NCBI GenBank assembly: GCA_934646005.1
Contig: CAKUED010000003.1
Span: 94,296 to 158,295 of the forward strand
Direction of reading: 5' to 3'
DNA: 64,000 nt
DNA from: an uncultured Oscillospiraceae bacterium
GTDB lineage: Bacteria; Bacillota; Clostridia; Oscillospirales; Oscillospiraceae
A program made the position numbers and the translations under genes. Each line of letters opens with the position of its first letter. Within the stretch, counting starts at the first letter, position 1. Of the stretch, positions 24,193 to 32,570 are shown piece after piece. The notes below the pieces were generated by a model. It was not told the origin of the DNA. It searched no databases and worked only from the letters and a program-made list of their open reading frames with translations.

Positions 24193-24753
24193 ATGCGGAA
24201 AAAGTCCGTTTTGGGGCAGTTGTTTTTATCCACGCTCTGTCTCAGCGCGTTTACGTTCGGCGGCGGGTATGTGATCGTTTCGCTGATGAAAAAGCGTTTT
24301 GTGGATGAGCTTCACTGGATCGACGAGCCGGAGATGCTCGATCTGATCGCCATCGCGCAGTCCTCGCCCGGGTCGATCGCCGTGAACGGCGCGATCATCG
24401 TCGGCTACAAGCTGGCGGGGCTGCGCGGCGTGCTGGTCGCCATTTTGGCGGCGATCCTTCCGCCGTTTCTCATCATTGCGGTCATTTCGCTGTTTTATCA
24501 GACGTTTCGCAGCAACGTCTACGTCAGCCGCGTGCTCGCCGGGATGCAGGCGGGCGTGGGCGCGGTGATCGCGTCGGTCGTGTGGGACATGGGCTCGGAG
24601 ATCGTGAAGAAAAAGAGCGTGCCGTCCATCGTCATCATGATCGCGGCGTTCCTCGCCGCGTGCGTGTTCAAAATCAGCGTCATCTACATTATCCTCGGCT
24701 GCATCCTCATCGGTGTGGTACGGACGCTGCTGGCGGGGAGGAAACGGGCATGA
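24193..24753 (+). CDS. Chromate transporter, first half-size subunit
   Basis: 186 residues, one CHR domain with about five hydrophobic segments. GGGAGGTG precedes the ATG. Landmarks: FTFGGGYVIV near the N-terminus and SSPGSIAVNGAIIVGYKLAG, where the family has PGP. Half-size ChrA proteins work as pairs encoded in tandem, exporting chromate or related oxyanions; in gut anaerobes the natural substrate is unclear. The stop overlaps the start of the second subunit (ATGA). Confidence 0.92.
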   Translation: MRKKSVLGQLFLSTLCLSAFTFGGGYVIVSLMKKRFVDELHWIDEPEMLDLIAIAQSSPGSIAVNGAIIVGYKLAGLRGVLVAILAAILPPFLIIAVISLFYQTFRSNVYVSRVLAGMQAGVGAVIASVVWDMGSEIVKKKSVPSIVIMIAAFLAACVFKISVIYIILGCILIGVVRTLLAGRKRA

Positions 24754-25310
24754 TCTATCTTCAGCTTTTCTGGAGTTTTTTGCAGATCGGCGTGCTGAGC
24801 TTCGGTGGCGGGTACGCGGCGATGCCGCTCATTCAGGAGCAGATCGTCACGCGGCACGGCTGGCTGAGCGTGTCGGAATTTGCCGACCTCATCACCATCT
24901 CGGAAATGACCCCCGGACCGATCGCGGTAAATTCGGCGACGTTCGTCGGCATCCGTGTGGCGGGGCTGACCGGGGCGCTGGTATCGACGATCGGGTGCAT
25001 TCTGCCGTCGTGTGTGCTGGTGACGCTCATCGCGCGGCTGTACCTCAAATACCGCGACCTGCACGCGCTGCAAAGCGTGCTCGCGTCGCTGCGCCCGGCG
25101 GTCGTGGCGATGATCGCGTCGGCGGGCGTGCTCATTATGATGAACGCGCTGTGGAGCGGCGACGTTACGCTCGGCGGCACGAATTGGGTGATGGCAGGCA
25201 TTTTCGTGCTGTGCCTCGTCCTCCTGCGCCGTACAAAATGGAGTCCTATCCTCATCATGGCACTGGGTGGGGTGGTGAATCTGGTGTGCGGATTTGTGGG
25301 AGTGGGATAA
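24750..25310 (+). CDS. Chromate transporter, second half-size subunit
   Basis: 186 residues, the same length as its partner, starting at ATG 24750 within the ATGA overlap. CHR-domain landmarks: LSFGGGYAAMPLIQEQIV and MTPGPIAVNSATFVGIRVAG. Its 3' end runs to the edge of palindrome array C. Confidence 0.92.
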   Translation: MIYLQLFWSFLQIGVLSFGGGYAAMPLIQEQIVTRHGWLSVSEFADLITISEMTPGPIAVNSATFVGIRVAGLTGALVSTIGCILPSCVLVTLIARLYLKYRDLHALQSVLASLRPAVVAMIASAGVLIMMNALWSGDVTLGGTNWVMAGIFVLCLVLLRRTKWSPILIMALGGVVNLVCGFVGVG

Positions 25311-25332
25311 TGTACATTTGAGCTATTGCCGC

Positions 25333-25925
25333 GTTTGCGGCGCGCCAAAGCCTCCCTTGTGTAAAGGGAGGTGGCACGGCGAAGCCGTGACGGAAGGATT
25401 GTGCGGTACGCACCGGCAAAATGGGACGCACCAATGCGAATCCGCAGAATCTACCCCTGTTGCGTAGGGGCGGGGTTCTACCCCGCCCGGCAGCACGCAC
25501 CTGCAAACACGAATGTACCCCGGCGAATCTGTACAATATTTGTAGGGGTCGATGCCCACATCGACCCGGCAATACGCAATTGCAAATTTGTGCGCATCAT
25601 CGGCGCAAATGCAAAACGTCCTGTAGGGGCGGACGACCCTGTCCGCCCGTGGGGTACGACCATTTTCGCCACAGGGTTTCAATAAAACCCGAACGCCTAC
25701 CGCGCGGGTCGATGTGGGCATCGACCTCTACAGACGGATTACGGTTTCGCATTGGTGTGTACGGGTTTGCGGGTTTGTGCCGCCGGGCGGGGCAAGCCCC
25801 GCCCCTACGTTACGACGAAACGCGCTATAGCTCAAAAATAAGAACCCTTCTCCTCATCAGTCCGCTTCGCGGACAGCTTCCCCTCAAGGGGAAGCCTTGG
25901 TGCGGTGCAAAACCGACCCACGTAC
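25333..25925. repeat. Palindrome array C with flanking repeat families
   Basis: Left edge: a CCTCCCTTGTGTAAAGGGAGG hairpin family (about 25350-25395, also at 60450). Units follow at about 25467 (GGGGCGGGGTT), 25542 (TCGATGCCCACATCGA) and 25624 (GGACGACCCTGTCC) in plus orientation, then about 25707 and 25787 reversed. The right edge has CTACGTTACGACGAAACGCG, then the CTTCCCCTC family (25849-25894). A TTCACTATTACC motif ends the block. No gene in about 600 bases. Confidence 0.85.
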
Positions 25926-25950
25926 AAATTCACTATTACCTATACAAAAC

Positions 25951-25976
25951 CCCAGGGCAGGCTTCGCCTGCCCCGG
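25951..25976 (-). terminator. Terminator of the cysteine-rich protein gene
   Basis: GGGCAGGC-TTC-GCCTGCCC stem, followed on the minus strand by GGGGTTTTG. A second hairpin with seven T on the plus strand lies at about 25996-26018, so the region stops both strands. Confidence 0.7.
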
Positions 25977-26017
25977 AGGATGTTCTTGCTCCCGGCAGAG
26001 GCTGCCGGGTTTTTTTC

Positions 26018-26290
26018 TTAGCCGCAGGAATTGCAGCCGCAGGTATTGGTGCTGACGCAGCCGCAGGTGCGGCGGCAGTTGCAGCGGCAGCAATTGCAGC
26101 GGCAGCAGTTACAGCCGCAGCCGCAGGTCGAGCCGGTCGAAGGATTCGTCGCGGTGGTGCTGACGCCGGCGACGGCGGCGGTCGTGCTCGTAGTCGAGCT
26201 GCCGCTGCTGCGGCAGCAGGGATTGCAGCAGGACTGCCCGACAAAATTCGGGAAAATGATCCCGCCGTACACGCTACAGGAATTACACAT
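26018..26290 (-). CDS. Small cysteine-rich protein
   Basis: 90 residues from ATG 26290 (GGAGG 10 bases upstream). About 20 cysteines: an N-terminal MCNSCSVYGGIIFPNFVGQS, then CCNPCC, a Ser/Thr-rich linker, then a run of CGCGCNCC and CRCNCC motifs and a CGCNSCG end. Paired cysteines and absence of a signal peptide suggest a metal-binding or disulfide-cross-linked structural protein, such as a coat-type protein. No family is recognised. The mRNA leader holds a terminator whose T run touches the RBS. Confidence 0.75.
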   Translation of the reverse strand: MCNSCSVYGGIIFPNFVGQSCCNPCCRSSGSSTTSTTAAVAGVSTTATNPSTGSTCGCGCNCCRCNCCRCNCRRTCGCVSTNTCGCNSCG

Positions 26291-26300
26291 AGCGGAAAAG

Positions 26301-26345
26301 CCTCCAAAAAAAAAGATGTCACGGAGCTTGACGCTCCATGACATC
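26301..26345 (-). promoter_or_regulatory. Terminator hairpin abutting the RBS of the cysteine-rich gene
   Basis: On the minus strand a 13-bp stem (26345-26333 with 26327-26315, one mismatch or G-U) is followed by nine T (26314-26306) and immediately by GGAGG (26305-26301). It either ends the upstream operon or acts as an attenuator for the cysteine-rich gene. Confidence 0.7.
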
Positions 26346-26371
26346 TTATGACCCGTTGCGACAATTTGTGC

Positions 26372-26509
26372 TTACCGGCGTGCGCCGCCTGCTTGCGGCG
26401 AGCGCGCCGAGCGCGGCGCTGTGTCCTGACCGCCGCTCTGCAAACCCCGCACGGGCGGGACGACCGGGTCGCGCAGCTCGCGCGTCACGTCCGTCTGTTC
26501 CTGTTTCAT
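26372..26509 (-). CDS. Hypothetical 45-residue basic peptide
   Basis: ATG at 26509 with GGGGTGA upstream, stop TAA at 26372-26374. The peptide begins MKQEQTDVTRELRDPVVPP and is Arg/Pro/Gly-rich. It lies between the cysteine-rich-domain gene and the leader terminator. Codon use is compatible with the GC-rich background, but length and composition give little proof. No known family. Confidence 0.35.
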   Translation of the reverse strand: MKQEQTDVTRELRDPVVPPVRGLQSGGQDTAPRSARSPQAGGARR

Positions 26510-26549
26510 CGCGTTCACCCCGGACTTAGTGTGCGCGCGCGGGGCAGGA

Positions 26550-26822
26550 TTATTCTTTTATCATCTCACACAGCTCGCCGAAGCGCGCGATGATCCTGCC
26601 GTAATTCTCGCGGCGGTGCGGCACGAGGCAGCCGGAGCAGTCCTTGATGCCGCTCTCTGTAAAGCTGCAATTGCCGCCGCACTTTTTACCCAGCGCATAC
26701 AGCGGGCAGTAGCAGAACAGGCAGTTGAAATTTTCGGGGTCAGCGCCCTTGTGGCACGGGAAAAATTCGCACTCCCGATTCTGAAAAAAGGCGTAGTGCT
26801 TGCCCTCCCAATACTCTGACAT
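26550..26822 (-). CDS. Cysteine-rich small domain protein
   Basis: 90 residues from ATG 26822 (GAGGTGAAG upstream). The fold signature is a set of cysteines: ECEFFPCH, NCLFCYCPLY, KCGGNCSF and IKDCSGCLVPH. This matches the 'cysteine-rich small domain' family (PF04071-like), often linked to cobalamin or metal metabolism. It starts 5 bases after the rqcH stop, so it is the end of the RNA quality-control operon. Probably metal-binding; function unproven. Confidence 0.82.
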   Translation of the reverse strand: MSEYWEGKHYAFFQNRECEFFPCHKGADPENFNCLFCYCPLYALGKKCGGNCSFTESGIKDCSGCLVPHRRENYGRIIARFGELCEMIKE

Positions 26823-26827
26823 TTTCT

Positions 26828-28588
26828 TCACCTCACTCGCAGCTTTTCGGTCCGCGCGGGATCGGGGGTAACGAACAGCGTGCGGTAGCGGTCGTAGACG
26901 ACCATCCCGGGCTTTGCGCCGTTCGGCTTTTTGACGATGCGCGCCTCGGCGCAGTCCACGGGGATATTCTGCCCGCCGCTCGCCTGAGAATACTGCGCGG
27001 CGAGCATCGCCGCCTCGGTAAACGTCTCGTCGGGCGGCGTTGTGCCGCCGCAGAGGATGATGACGTGGCTGCCGGGGATCTTCTGCGTGTGCAGCCAATA
27101 GTCCGTTTTTGCCGCCGTTTTGAGCGTGAGCTGGTCGTTCTGAACATTGTTGCGCCCGACAAGGATAGTATAGCCGTCGGACGACAAAAACTCCATTGGG
27201 CGGCTGGGCGGGAGCTTTTGCTGCTTTTTGCCGCGCTGCTCGCGCAGATAGCGCCCCGCCAGCAGCTCCGTGCGGATCTCCTGCACGTCGCGCTCCGACT
27301 CGGCGCGCGAGAGCGCGTCCAGCACGCTCGCCAGATACGCCGCCTCCTGCTCGCCGGAGGCGATCTGCCCGGTGAGCACGCGCTCGGCGGTCTTTGCCTT
27401 TTGATAGTCTTTATAGAACTTCGCCGCGTTCTGCTGCGGCGAGATGGCGGGATTGAGCGCGATGCGGACGGTTTTCATCTCAGGGTCGTAAAAATCCGTC
27501 GCGTCCACAAATGCCTGCCCGCGCGCGATGGCGTGCAGGTTTGCCGTGACGATGTCGCCCATGCGGCGTAAGTGCTCGCGGTCCTTCGTTTTTTCCAGCT
27601 CCGCGCGCTGCGCCTGCAATTTGCGCAGGGCGCGGCTGTGGAGCGTGGTGAGCGTTTTGCGCAGCGCCTGCGTTTTGCTGCGGATGCGCTCGGCGCGGTC
27701 GCGGTCGGCGTAAAAGCCGTCCAGCAGCTCCGAAAACGACGGCAGCACGCGGCACTCGCGCAGCGCGCCGTACTGCGTGATGGGCAGGCACGAAAAATCC
27801 TTCGGCGCGCCGTCCTGCAAAATCAGCACCGGCTGCGGCGGGACGCTCTCCACTGCACGCAGCAGATCGTAGAGCTTTGCCGCCAGCTCCGCGCGCGCAG
27901 TCTCGTCAAACAGGGAAATATCCGCGTCCACGCTGCCCGTCAGGCGGAAGGCAAGCTCCCGGCAGACGAGCGGACTGATGCCGCCGAAGGTCTCCAGCAG
28001 CCAATCGCACAGCGCCTTCTGACCCGGAACGCCCGCCAGCAGCGTGCGCAGCGTATCCGCGTCGGTCTGCATCGCGTCGCGCTTGCCCTGCCCGGGCGGC
28101 AGATGGTAAAACAGCCCCGGCAGCACCTGCCGCTGCTCCGACATCTCAAAATCCACGCGGCGCATACAGTCGATGATACGCCCGTCCTCGCCCAGCAAAA
28201 TGAGGTTGGAATTGCGCCCCATCAGCTCCAGCACCAGCGTCTTTTCGCTGCTCTCGCCAAGCTCGCCCGTGCAGGCAAAGCGGAGCTGCACCAGCCGCTC
28301 CATCGGCGGCTGGGTAATTTCGAGCAGCCGTCCGCCCGTCAGGTGCTTGCGCAGCAGCATACAGAACATCGGCGGCTGCGCGGGATTTTCCAGCGCGCTC
28401 TGCGTCAGGTGCAGGCGCGGATGATTGGGCGACGCGGACAGCAGCAGCTTTGCCTGTGCGCCCGGCGCGCGCAGATGCAGCACCAGCGTATCGCGCGACG
28501 GCTGCTGCACCTTATCGACGCGGCAGCCGGCAAGCTGCGCGGAGAGCTCGCGGCGCAGCGCCGTTAAAAACAATGCGTCAAGTGGCAT
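26828..28588 (-). CDS. rqcH: RqcH-type ribosome quality-control protein (NFACT)
   Basis: 586 residues starting at MPLDALFLTAL (ATG 28588, GGAGGAAG upstream). The NFACT-N domain contains RLHLTQSALENP and PMFCMLLRKHL. A helix-hairpin-helix region and a coiled coil (about residues 290-420) precede the NFACT-R domain with EFLSSDGYTILVGRNNVQND, WLHTQKIPGSHVII and ARIVKKPNGAKPGMVVYDRYRT. RqcH binds stalled 50S-peptidyl-tRNA and recruits Ala-tRNA for C-terminal tailing. Older annotation is 'fibronectin-binding protein'. It overlaps mrnC by 11 bases. Confidence 0.93.
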   Translation of the reverse strand: MPLDALFLTALRRELSAQLAGCRVDKVQQPSRDTLVLHLRAPGAQAKLLLSASPNHPRLHLTQSALENPAQPPMFCMLLRKHLTGGRLLEITQPPMERLVQLRFACTGELGESSEKTLVLELMGRNSNLILLGEDGRIIDCMRRVDFEMSEQRQVLPGLFYHLPPGQGKRDAMQTDADTLRTLLAGVPGQKALCDWLLETFGGISPLVCRELAFRLTGSVDADISLFDETARAELAAKLYDLLRAVESVPPQPVLILQDGAPKDFSCLPITQYGALRECRVLPSFSELLDGFYADRDRAERIRSKTQALRKTLTTLHSRALRKLQAQRAELEKTKDREHLRRMGDIVTANLHAIARGQAFVDATDFYDPEMKTVRIALNPAISPQQNAAKFYKDYQKAKTAERVLTGQIASGEQEAAYLASVLDALSRAESERDVQEIRTELLAGRYLREQRGKKQQKLPPSRPMEFLSSDGYTILVGRNNVQNDQLTLKTAAKTDYWLHTQKIPGSHVIILCGGTTPPDETFTEAAMLAAQYSQASGGQNIPVDCAEARIVKKPNGAKPGMVVYDRYRTLFVTPDPARTEKLRVR

Positions 28589-29018
28589 CGGCTTCCTCCA
28601 TGGTCTTTTCAAACAGCTCGCTCAGGCGGTCCAGCCGCCCGGCGAGGTACAGCGCGCCAAACAGACATTCCAGCCCCGTCGCCTTGGAATATTCCTCGTG
28701 CGTGGCGTTTTTGGGGATGGCATGGACGTGCGCATTGCGCCCGCGGCGATACTGCGCCAGCTCCTGCTCATCAAGTAACGGCAGCATTCTGTCCGCGCGC
28801 CGCGCCTGCGCCCCGGCGCAGACATAGCGCACCGTGGCGCGGTGCAGGTCCTTGCACGTCGCGCGCCCGGTCTCGCACAGCCATGCGCGCACGAGCAGCT
28901 CAAACACCGCGTCGCCGCAGTGCGCCAGCCCCAGCGCGCTGATCTGTCCGATCCTCCGCGTGTCCATGCTGTGGTGAAATTGATCCTGCAAGGTCATTCC
29001 CTCCATTTGGGTCGTCAC
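28578..29018 (-). CDS. mrnC: Mini-ribonuclease III
   Basis: About 146 residues. RNase III-like catalytic motif LAHCGDAVFELLVRAWL and the Mini-III block RRGRNAHVHAIPKNATHEEYSKATGLECLFGALYL; there is no dsRNA-binding domain. It trims 23S rRNA precursors at the helix carrying both ends. The start is uncertain: GTG 29018, ATG 29006 or ATG 28997. Only the GGAGGG next to the last is strong, and it is too close to that ATG. It lies 3 bases after the exonuclease gene. Confidence 0.9.
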   Translation of the reverse strand: MTTQMEGMTLQDQFHHSMDTRRIGQISALGLAHCGDAVFELLVRAWLCETGRATCKDLHRATVRYVCAGAQARRADRMLPLLDEQELAQYRRGRNAHVHAIPKNATHEEYSKATGLECLFGALYLAGRLDRLSELFEKTMEEADAT

Positions 29019-29021
29019 CGA

Positions 29022-30008
29022 TTATTCCGCCGATTTTGCGCGGCTTCTTGCGCCGGAGCGGCGGCGGCGACGGCGCGTGCCGGAGCGGTGGCGCGGCTTT
29101 GCCGCGGCAGACTCATAGCTCTTTGCCGCGTCGCAGTCCGGCTCATACGTCAGGCGGTTGACCTTCAGCGTGCCGTCCTCCTCCGCGAGCAGCCGCACGC
29201 GCACGAGATACGCCCCGTGCTCCGGGCAGGTGCATTTCATCATAAAGCGCTTTCCCGGCTGGCGCACCCAGCGCGAGCCTGCCATCTGCCCGCCGCAGAC
29301 GGGGCAGCGGTTCTCGCCCCCCGCCATTGCGCCCAGCGCGGCGGTCTTGTCGGCATAGCCGCGGAACACATGGCGGTCGATACAGCCGGGAAGCTGCTCG
29401 CCGGTGACGCTGTTCTCGTGCGACTGCTTCGTCCGCTCATAGTCTTCCACGCCGCGCGCGAGATCCAGCCGCGCGCAGATGAGCGCGGTGTGATATGCGT
29501 CACCAAGTGCGTCGTGCGCGGGGCGGCTCGGCTCGATGCTCATCATCTCCATCGCCGTTTTCAGCGCCCGCTGCGGCATCGCGCCGTCGGTCTGCACGTT
29601 AAATATAAGCTGCGCGTTACACCAGCGGCTGACCCAGTCGCTGTCCATCGCGTACAGCGCGAGATTTTCCTTCAAAACCGCAATATCGTCAAAGCCCCAG
29701 GTGAGGAACACACAGTCCTCCCCGCACCAGGCGCGAAAGCGCGCCATCGCCTCGGGAAACGGCACGCCCTCCGCGCGCAGCCGCGCGTCCTTGATGCCGG
29801 TGAGCTTGCTGATCTTGCTGTTCATCTTCTTAAAATATTTCGGTCGTATTAAAATCTGGAACTCATCGGCAAGCTGCTGATCCTCCCGCACACGCACCGC
29901 GCCGATCTGCACGATCTCGCCCCGGATGGGCGACGGCAGCGGCTGACGGGCGGCGGACGAACCGGGCCACGCCTGATTCCACTCCATATCCAAAATAATG
30001 TACTGCAT
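29022..30008 (-). CDS. DEDDh-family 3'-5' exonuclease
   Basis: 328 residues. Exo I is ILDMEWNQA (Asp/Glu pair near residues 7-9), preceded by the start MQYI. Exo II is WGFDDIAVLKENL and Exo III is RPAHDALGDAYHTALI with catalytic H and D. A small zinc-binding part follows (CPVCGGQM...CTCPEH), and the tail is highly basic (RRRRRRSGARSRAK), suited to RNA or DNA contact. It leads the mrnC-rqcH operon, suggesting an RNA-processing role, but DNA proofreading cannot be excluded. Confidence 0.85.
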   Translation of the reverse strand: MQYIILDMEWNQAWPGSSAARQPLPSPIRGEIVQIGAVRVREDQQLADEFQILIRPKYFKKMNSKISKLTGIKDARLRAEGVPFPEAMARFRAWCGEDCVFLTWGFDDIAVLKENLALYAMDSDWVSRWCNAQLIFNVQTDGAMPQRALKTAMEMMSIEPSRPAHDALGDAYHTALICARLDLARGVEDYERTKQSHENSVTGEQLPGCIDRHVFRGYADKTAALGAMAGGENRCPVCGGQMAGSRWVRQPGKRFMMKCTCPEHGAYLVRVRLLAEEDGTLKVNRLTYEPDCDAAKSYESAAAKPRHRSGTRRRRRRSGARSRAKSAE

Positions 30009-30147
30009 TATGCTCTGCTCCTTATCCTATTCCGTGTTATCGTATCACAATCCGGGGCGCGTGTAAATGTTTTTCCGCCGGACAGGCGCAAATTGCACGA
30101 ACCCGGCATAGAATACCCGGAGAAATGACTGGAAAGGCGGCAGAAAA

Positions 30148-30897
30148 ATGCCATTTTTGTTTTTAAGTCCCTCCACGCAGTATTTTAACCCCTATGTCAC
30201 GACCGGCAGCGAACAGCTCTGGATGAACCGTCTGGCGGACGCGATGACGCCGTATCTGCACGCGAGCGGCGTGAACGTCACGCGCAACGATCCGGACGGC
30301 AGCGCCGCTGCGTCCATCCGGCAGTCGAATGCCGGCAGCTACGATTTTCACCTGGCGCTGCACTCCAACGCCTCGCCGGAGGCGCGCGCGGGGCAGTCGC
30401 GCGGCATTGACCTCTATTATTTCCCCACGAGTGAGGCGGGACTGCGCATGGCGAACATTCTGGCAGATAACCTGCGCCCCATCTATCCCCTGCCGGACCT
30501 TGTGCGGGCGCTGCCGACGCTCACCATCGGCGAGGTGCGGCGCACGCGCGCGCCGTCGGTGCTGGCGGAGCTGGGCTATCACGACAATGCGGACGATGCG
30601 AACTGGCTGACGGAAAACCTCGACACCATCGCCGCCGCGCTTTCCGAGGGCGTGACGCAGTATTTCGGGCTTCCGTTCGTCGCGCCGGGAACGCCGCAGG
30701 CGGGCACGGTGCGCACCGGCGGCTCATCCCTCAACCTGCGCGAATACCCGCTCGCGGACGCGGCGGTGCTTGCGGAAATTCCAAACGGCGCGCAGATCAC
30801 GATCCTCGGCGGGTATGACAGCTGGTACACCGTGGAGTATGGCGGGCTGTACGGCTTCGCTGCCGCGGCGTACATTTCGGCCGACGCTCCATCTTGA
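30148..30897 (+). CDS. N-acetylmuramoyl-L-alanine amidase with SH3 domain
   Basis: 249 residues. The amidase_3 fold spans residues about 1-170, with zinc-ligand region LALHSNAS, the glycine-rich GIDLYYFPTSEAG and the late catalytic glutamate in SVLAELGYHDN. The first His/Glu ligands of canonical amidases are not obvious near the start (SPSTQYFNPY), as in CwlD-like variants. A bacterial SH3 domain follows (GSSLNLREYPLADAAVLAEIP...WYTVEYGGLYGFAAAAYIS). No signal peptide is visible, so export or a role after lysis or in sporulation is uncertain. Confidence 0.8.
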   Translation: MPFLFLSPSTQYFNPYVTTGSEQLWMNRLADAMTPYLHASGVNVTRNDPDGSAAASIRQSNAGSYDFHLALHSNASPEARAGQSRGIDLYYFPTSEAGLRMANILADNLRPIYPLPDLVRALPTLTIGEVRRTRAPSVLAELGYHDNADDANWLTENLDTIAAALSEGVTQYFGLPFVAPGTPQAGTVRTGGSSLNLREYPLADAAVLAEIPNGAQITILGGYDSWYTVEYGGLYGFAAAAYISADAPS

Positions 30898-30945
30898 CAC
30901 AGATTATATAATAGTAATTGAACCAAAGAAAACGGAGTACATCGC

Positions 30946-31812
30946 ATGAAAAAACGAATTTTGATCCCGGTGCTGCTGCTCGCGCTGCTGTGCGGCTGCG
31001 CCGGGACGGCAAATACACAAACCGCCGCGAGCGGCATCGTCTGCACGACGCAGCAGCTTGCGGATCTCACCGAACGCGTGCTGGACGGCACGACGGCGGG
31101 TGAGAGTACGCCGGTCGCGTGCGTCGTCACCGAGCCGGTGTCGTGCCTGCACGACTATACGCTCAGCGTCCGGCAGATGCAGCTTTTGGAAAATGCCGCC
31201 GTCGTGATCGAGTCCGGCATGGGGCTGGAGGACTTTATGGAGGACGCGCTGCGCGCCTCTCACTGCACGCGCATCACCGCGTCCGCAGGCGTGGCGGCGC
31301 TGCCGTCCGATGAAGACCCGGACGAGCCCGACCCGCACCTCTGGCTCGCGCCCGAAAACTGCGCGCAGATGGCGCAGACTATCGCGGACGGACTGGCGGA
31401 GCTCTACCCGGAGGACGCGGCGCGCCTGCGCGAAAATGCGGCGGACTACGCCCGCGAGATGGACGAGCTGCAAGCCTACGGCGAGCAGCAGCTATCCAGC
31501 CTCTCCTGCCGCCAGCTTGTGACGTTCCACGATGGATTCTCCTATTTTGCCGACGCGTTCGGTCTGGAAATTGCCGCGGCGATGGAGGTCGAGGCGGGCA
31601 GCGAGCCGTCCGCGAAGGAGCTGGAGGAGATCGTACAGGTCGTGCGCGAAAATGCCATCCCCGCCGTCTTTTCCGAAACGAATGGCACGCAGGACGCAGC
31701 GCAGCTCGTCGCGCGTGAGACCGGCGCGGACGTTTTTGTGCTGGACATGGGGCTATCGAACCCCGACGCCATCCGCAACAATATCGACACAGTAAAGGAA
31801 GCGCTGCAATGA
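30946..31812 (+). CDS. Zn/Mn ABC transporter substrate-binding lipoprotein
   Basis: 288 residues. Lipoprotein signal with LLCGCAG (Cys near residue 19). Cluster A-I metal-binding features: a His in SCLHDYTLSVRQM, DPHLWLAPEN, VTFHDGFSYFADAFGL and the terminal acidic ligand region VLDMGLSNPD. The His-rich loop of high-capacity ZnuA is short here. It is followed with a 4-base overlap by ATPase and permease genes. The metal is zinc or manganese by family. Confidence 0.92.
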   Translation: MKKRILIPVLLLALLCGCAGTANTQTAASGIVCTTQQLADLTERVLDGTTAGESTPVACVVTEPVSCLHDYTLSVRQMQLLENAAVVIESGMGLEDFMEDALRASHCTRITASAGVAALPSDEDPDEPDPHLWLAPENCAQMAQTIADGLAELYPEDAARLRENAADYAREMDELQAYGEQQLSSLSCRQLVTFHDGFSYFADAFGLEIAAAMEVEAGSEPSAKELEEIVQVVRENAIPAVFSETNGTQDAAQLVARETGADVFVLDMGLSNPDAIRNNIDTVKEALQ

Positions 31813-32570
31813 TCCCATTCAAACACAGCCACACCGGCGACTGCGAGCACGCCTGCTGCCTGCGCGTGGAGGACCTGTGCGTCCAGGCGGGCGGCAGCCC
31901 CATCCTCTCGCACATCGACCTGCATATGCACTGCGGGCAGCTCGTCGCGCTCATCGGTCCGAACGGCGCGGGCAAATCCACGCTCATCCAGTCCATTCTG
32001 GGGCAGCGGGACTATACTGGCAAGATCACGTTCCACGACTCGCACGGGCGGCAGACGAAGCTGCGCATCGGCTATGTGCCGCAGAGCCCGCGCTTTTCCC
32101 CGGGCGATCCCATCAGCGTGCTCGACCTGTTCACCTGCTGCATCAGCCGCCGCCCGGCGTTTTTGCGCCCGACGCGCGCGCAGCGCGAAAAGGTGCTCGC
32201 GTGCCTTGCCAATGTCCACGCCGAGGCGCTCATCGACAAGCGTGTCGGCACGCTCTCCGGCGGCGAGCTTCAGCGCGTGCTGCTGGCGCTGGCACTCGAG
32301 CCCATGCCGAATATGCTCATTCTGGACGAGCCGCTTTCGGGCGTGGACGTGGAGGGCATGACGCTGCTGATGGATATGCTGGACGAGATCCGCCGGAAAT
32401 TCGACCTGTCCATTCTCATGACCACGCATGATTTTTCCATGCTCGAGCGCTACTGCGACCATGTGGTGCTGCTGCGCGGGCATATCCTGCGGCAGGGCAC
32501 GCCGCTGGACGTTTTGAACTCGGACGAATTTGCCGAGGCATTTCACATGACGGGAGGCGGCGAGGCATGA
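31809..32570 (+). CDS. Zn/Mn ABC transporter ATP-binding protein
   Basis: 253 residues. Walker A GPNGAGKSTL near residue 55, Q-loop IGYVPQSPRF, signature LSGGELQRV, Walker B MLILDEPLSGVD, H-loop TTHD. The N-terminus is extended by about 18 residues with His and Cys (FKHSHTGDCEHACCLRVED), perhaps a metal-sensing or binding patch. Coupled by ATGA overlaps to the genes on either side. Confidence 0.93.
   Translation: MIPFKHSHTGDCEHACCLRVEDLCVQAGGSPILSHIDLHMHCGQLVALIGPNGAGKSTLIQSILGQRDYTGKITFHDSHGRQTKLRIGYVPQSPRFSPGDPISVLDLFTCCISRRPAFLRPTRAQREKVLACLANVHAEALIDKRVGTLSGGELQRVLLALALEPMPNMLILDEPLSGVDVEGMTLLMDMLDEIRRKFDLSILMTTHDFSMLERYCDHVVLLRGHILRQGTPLDVLNSDEFAEAFHMTGGGEA

Noticed and set aside
26031..26351. 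A plus-strand glutamine-rich frame opposite the cysteine-rich gene
   Set aside because: It is the antisense of the cysteine codons (GCA/TGC become Gln/Ala-rich); no RBS, while the minus strand has a good one.
30894..30912. TTGACA and TATAAT before the Zn/Mn transporter as a standard promoter
   Set aside because: The two boxes are only 7 bases apart. The ATTATATAAT palindrome may still be a metalloregulator site, but the evidence is too thin to list.
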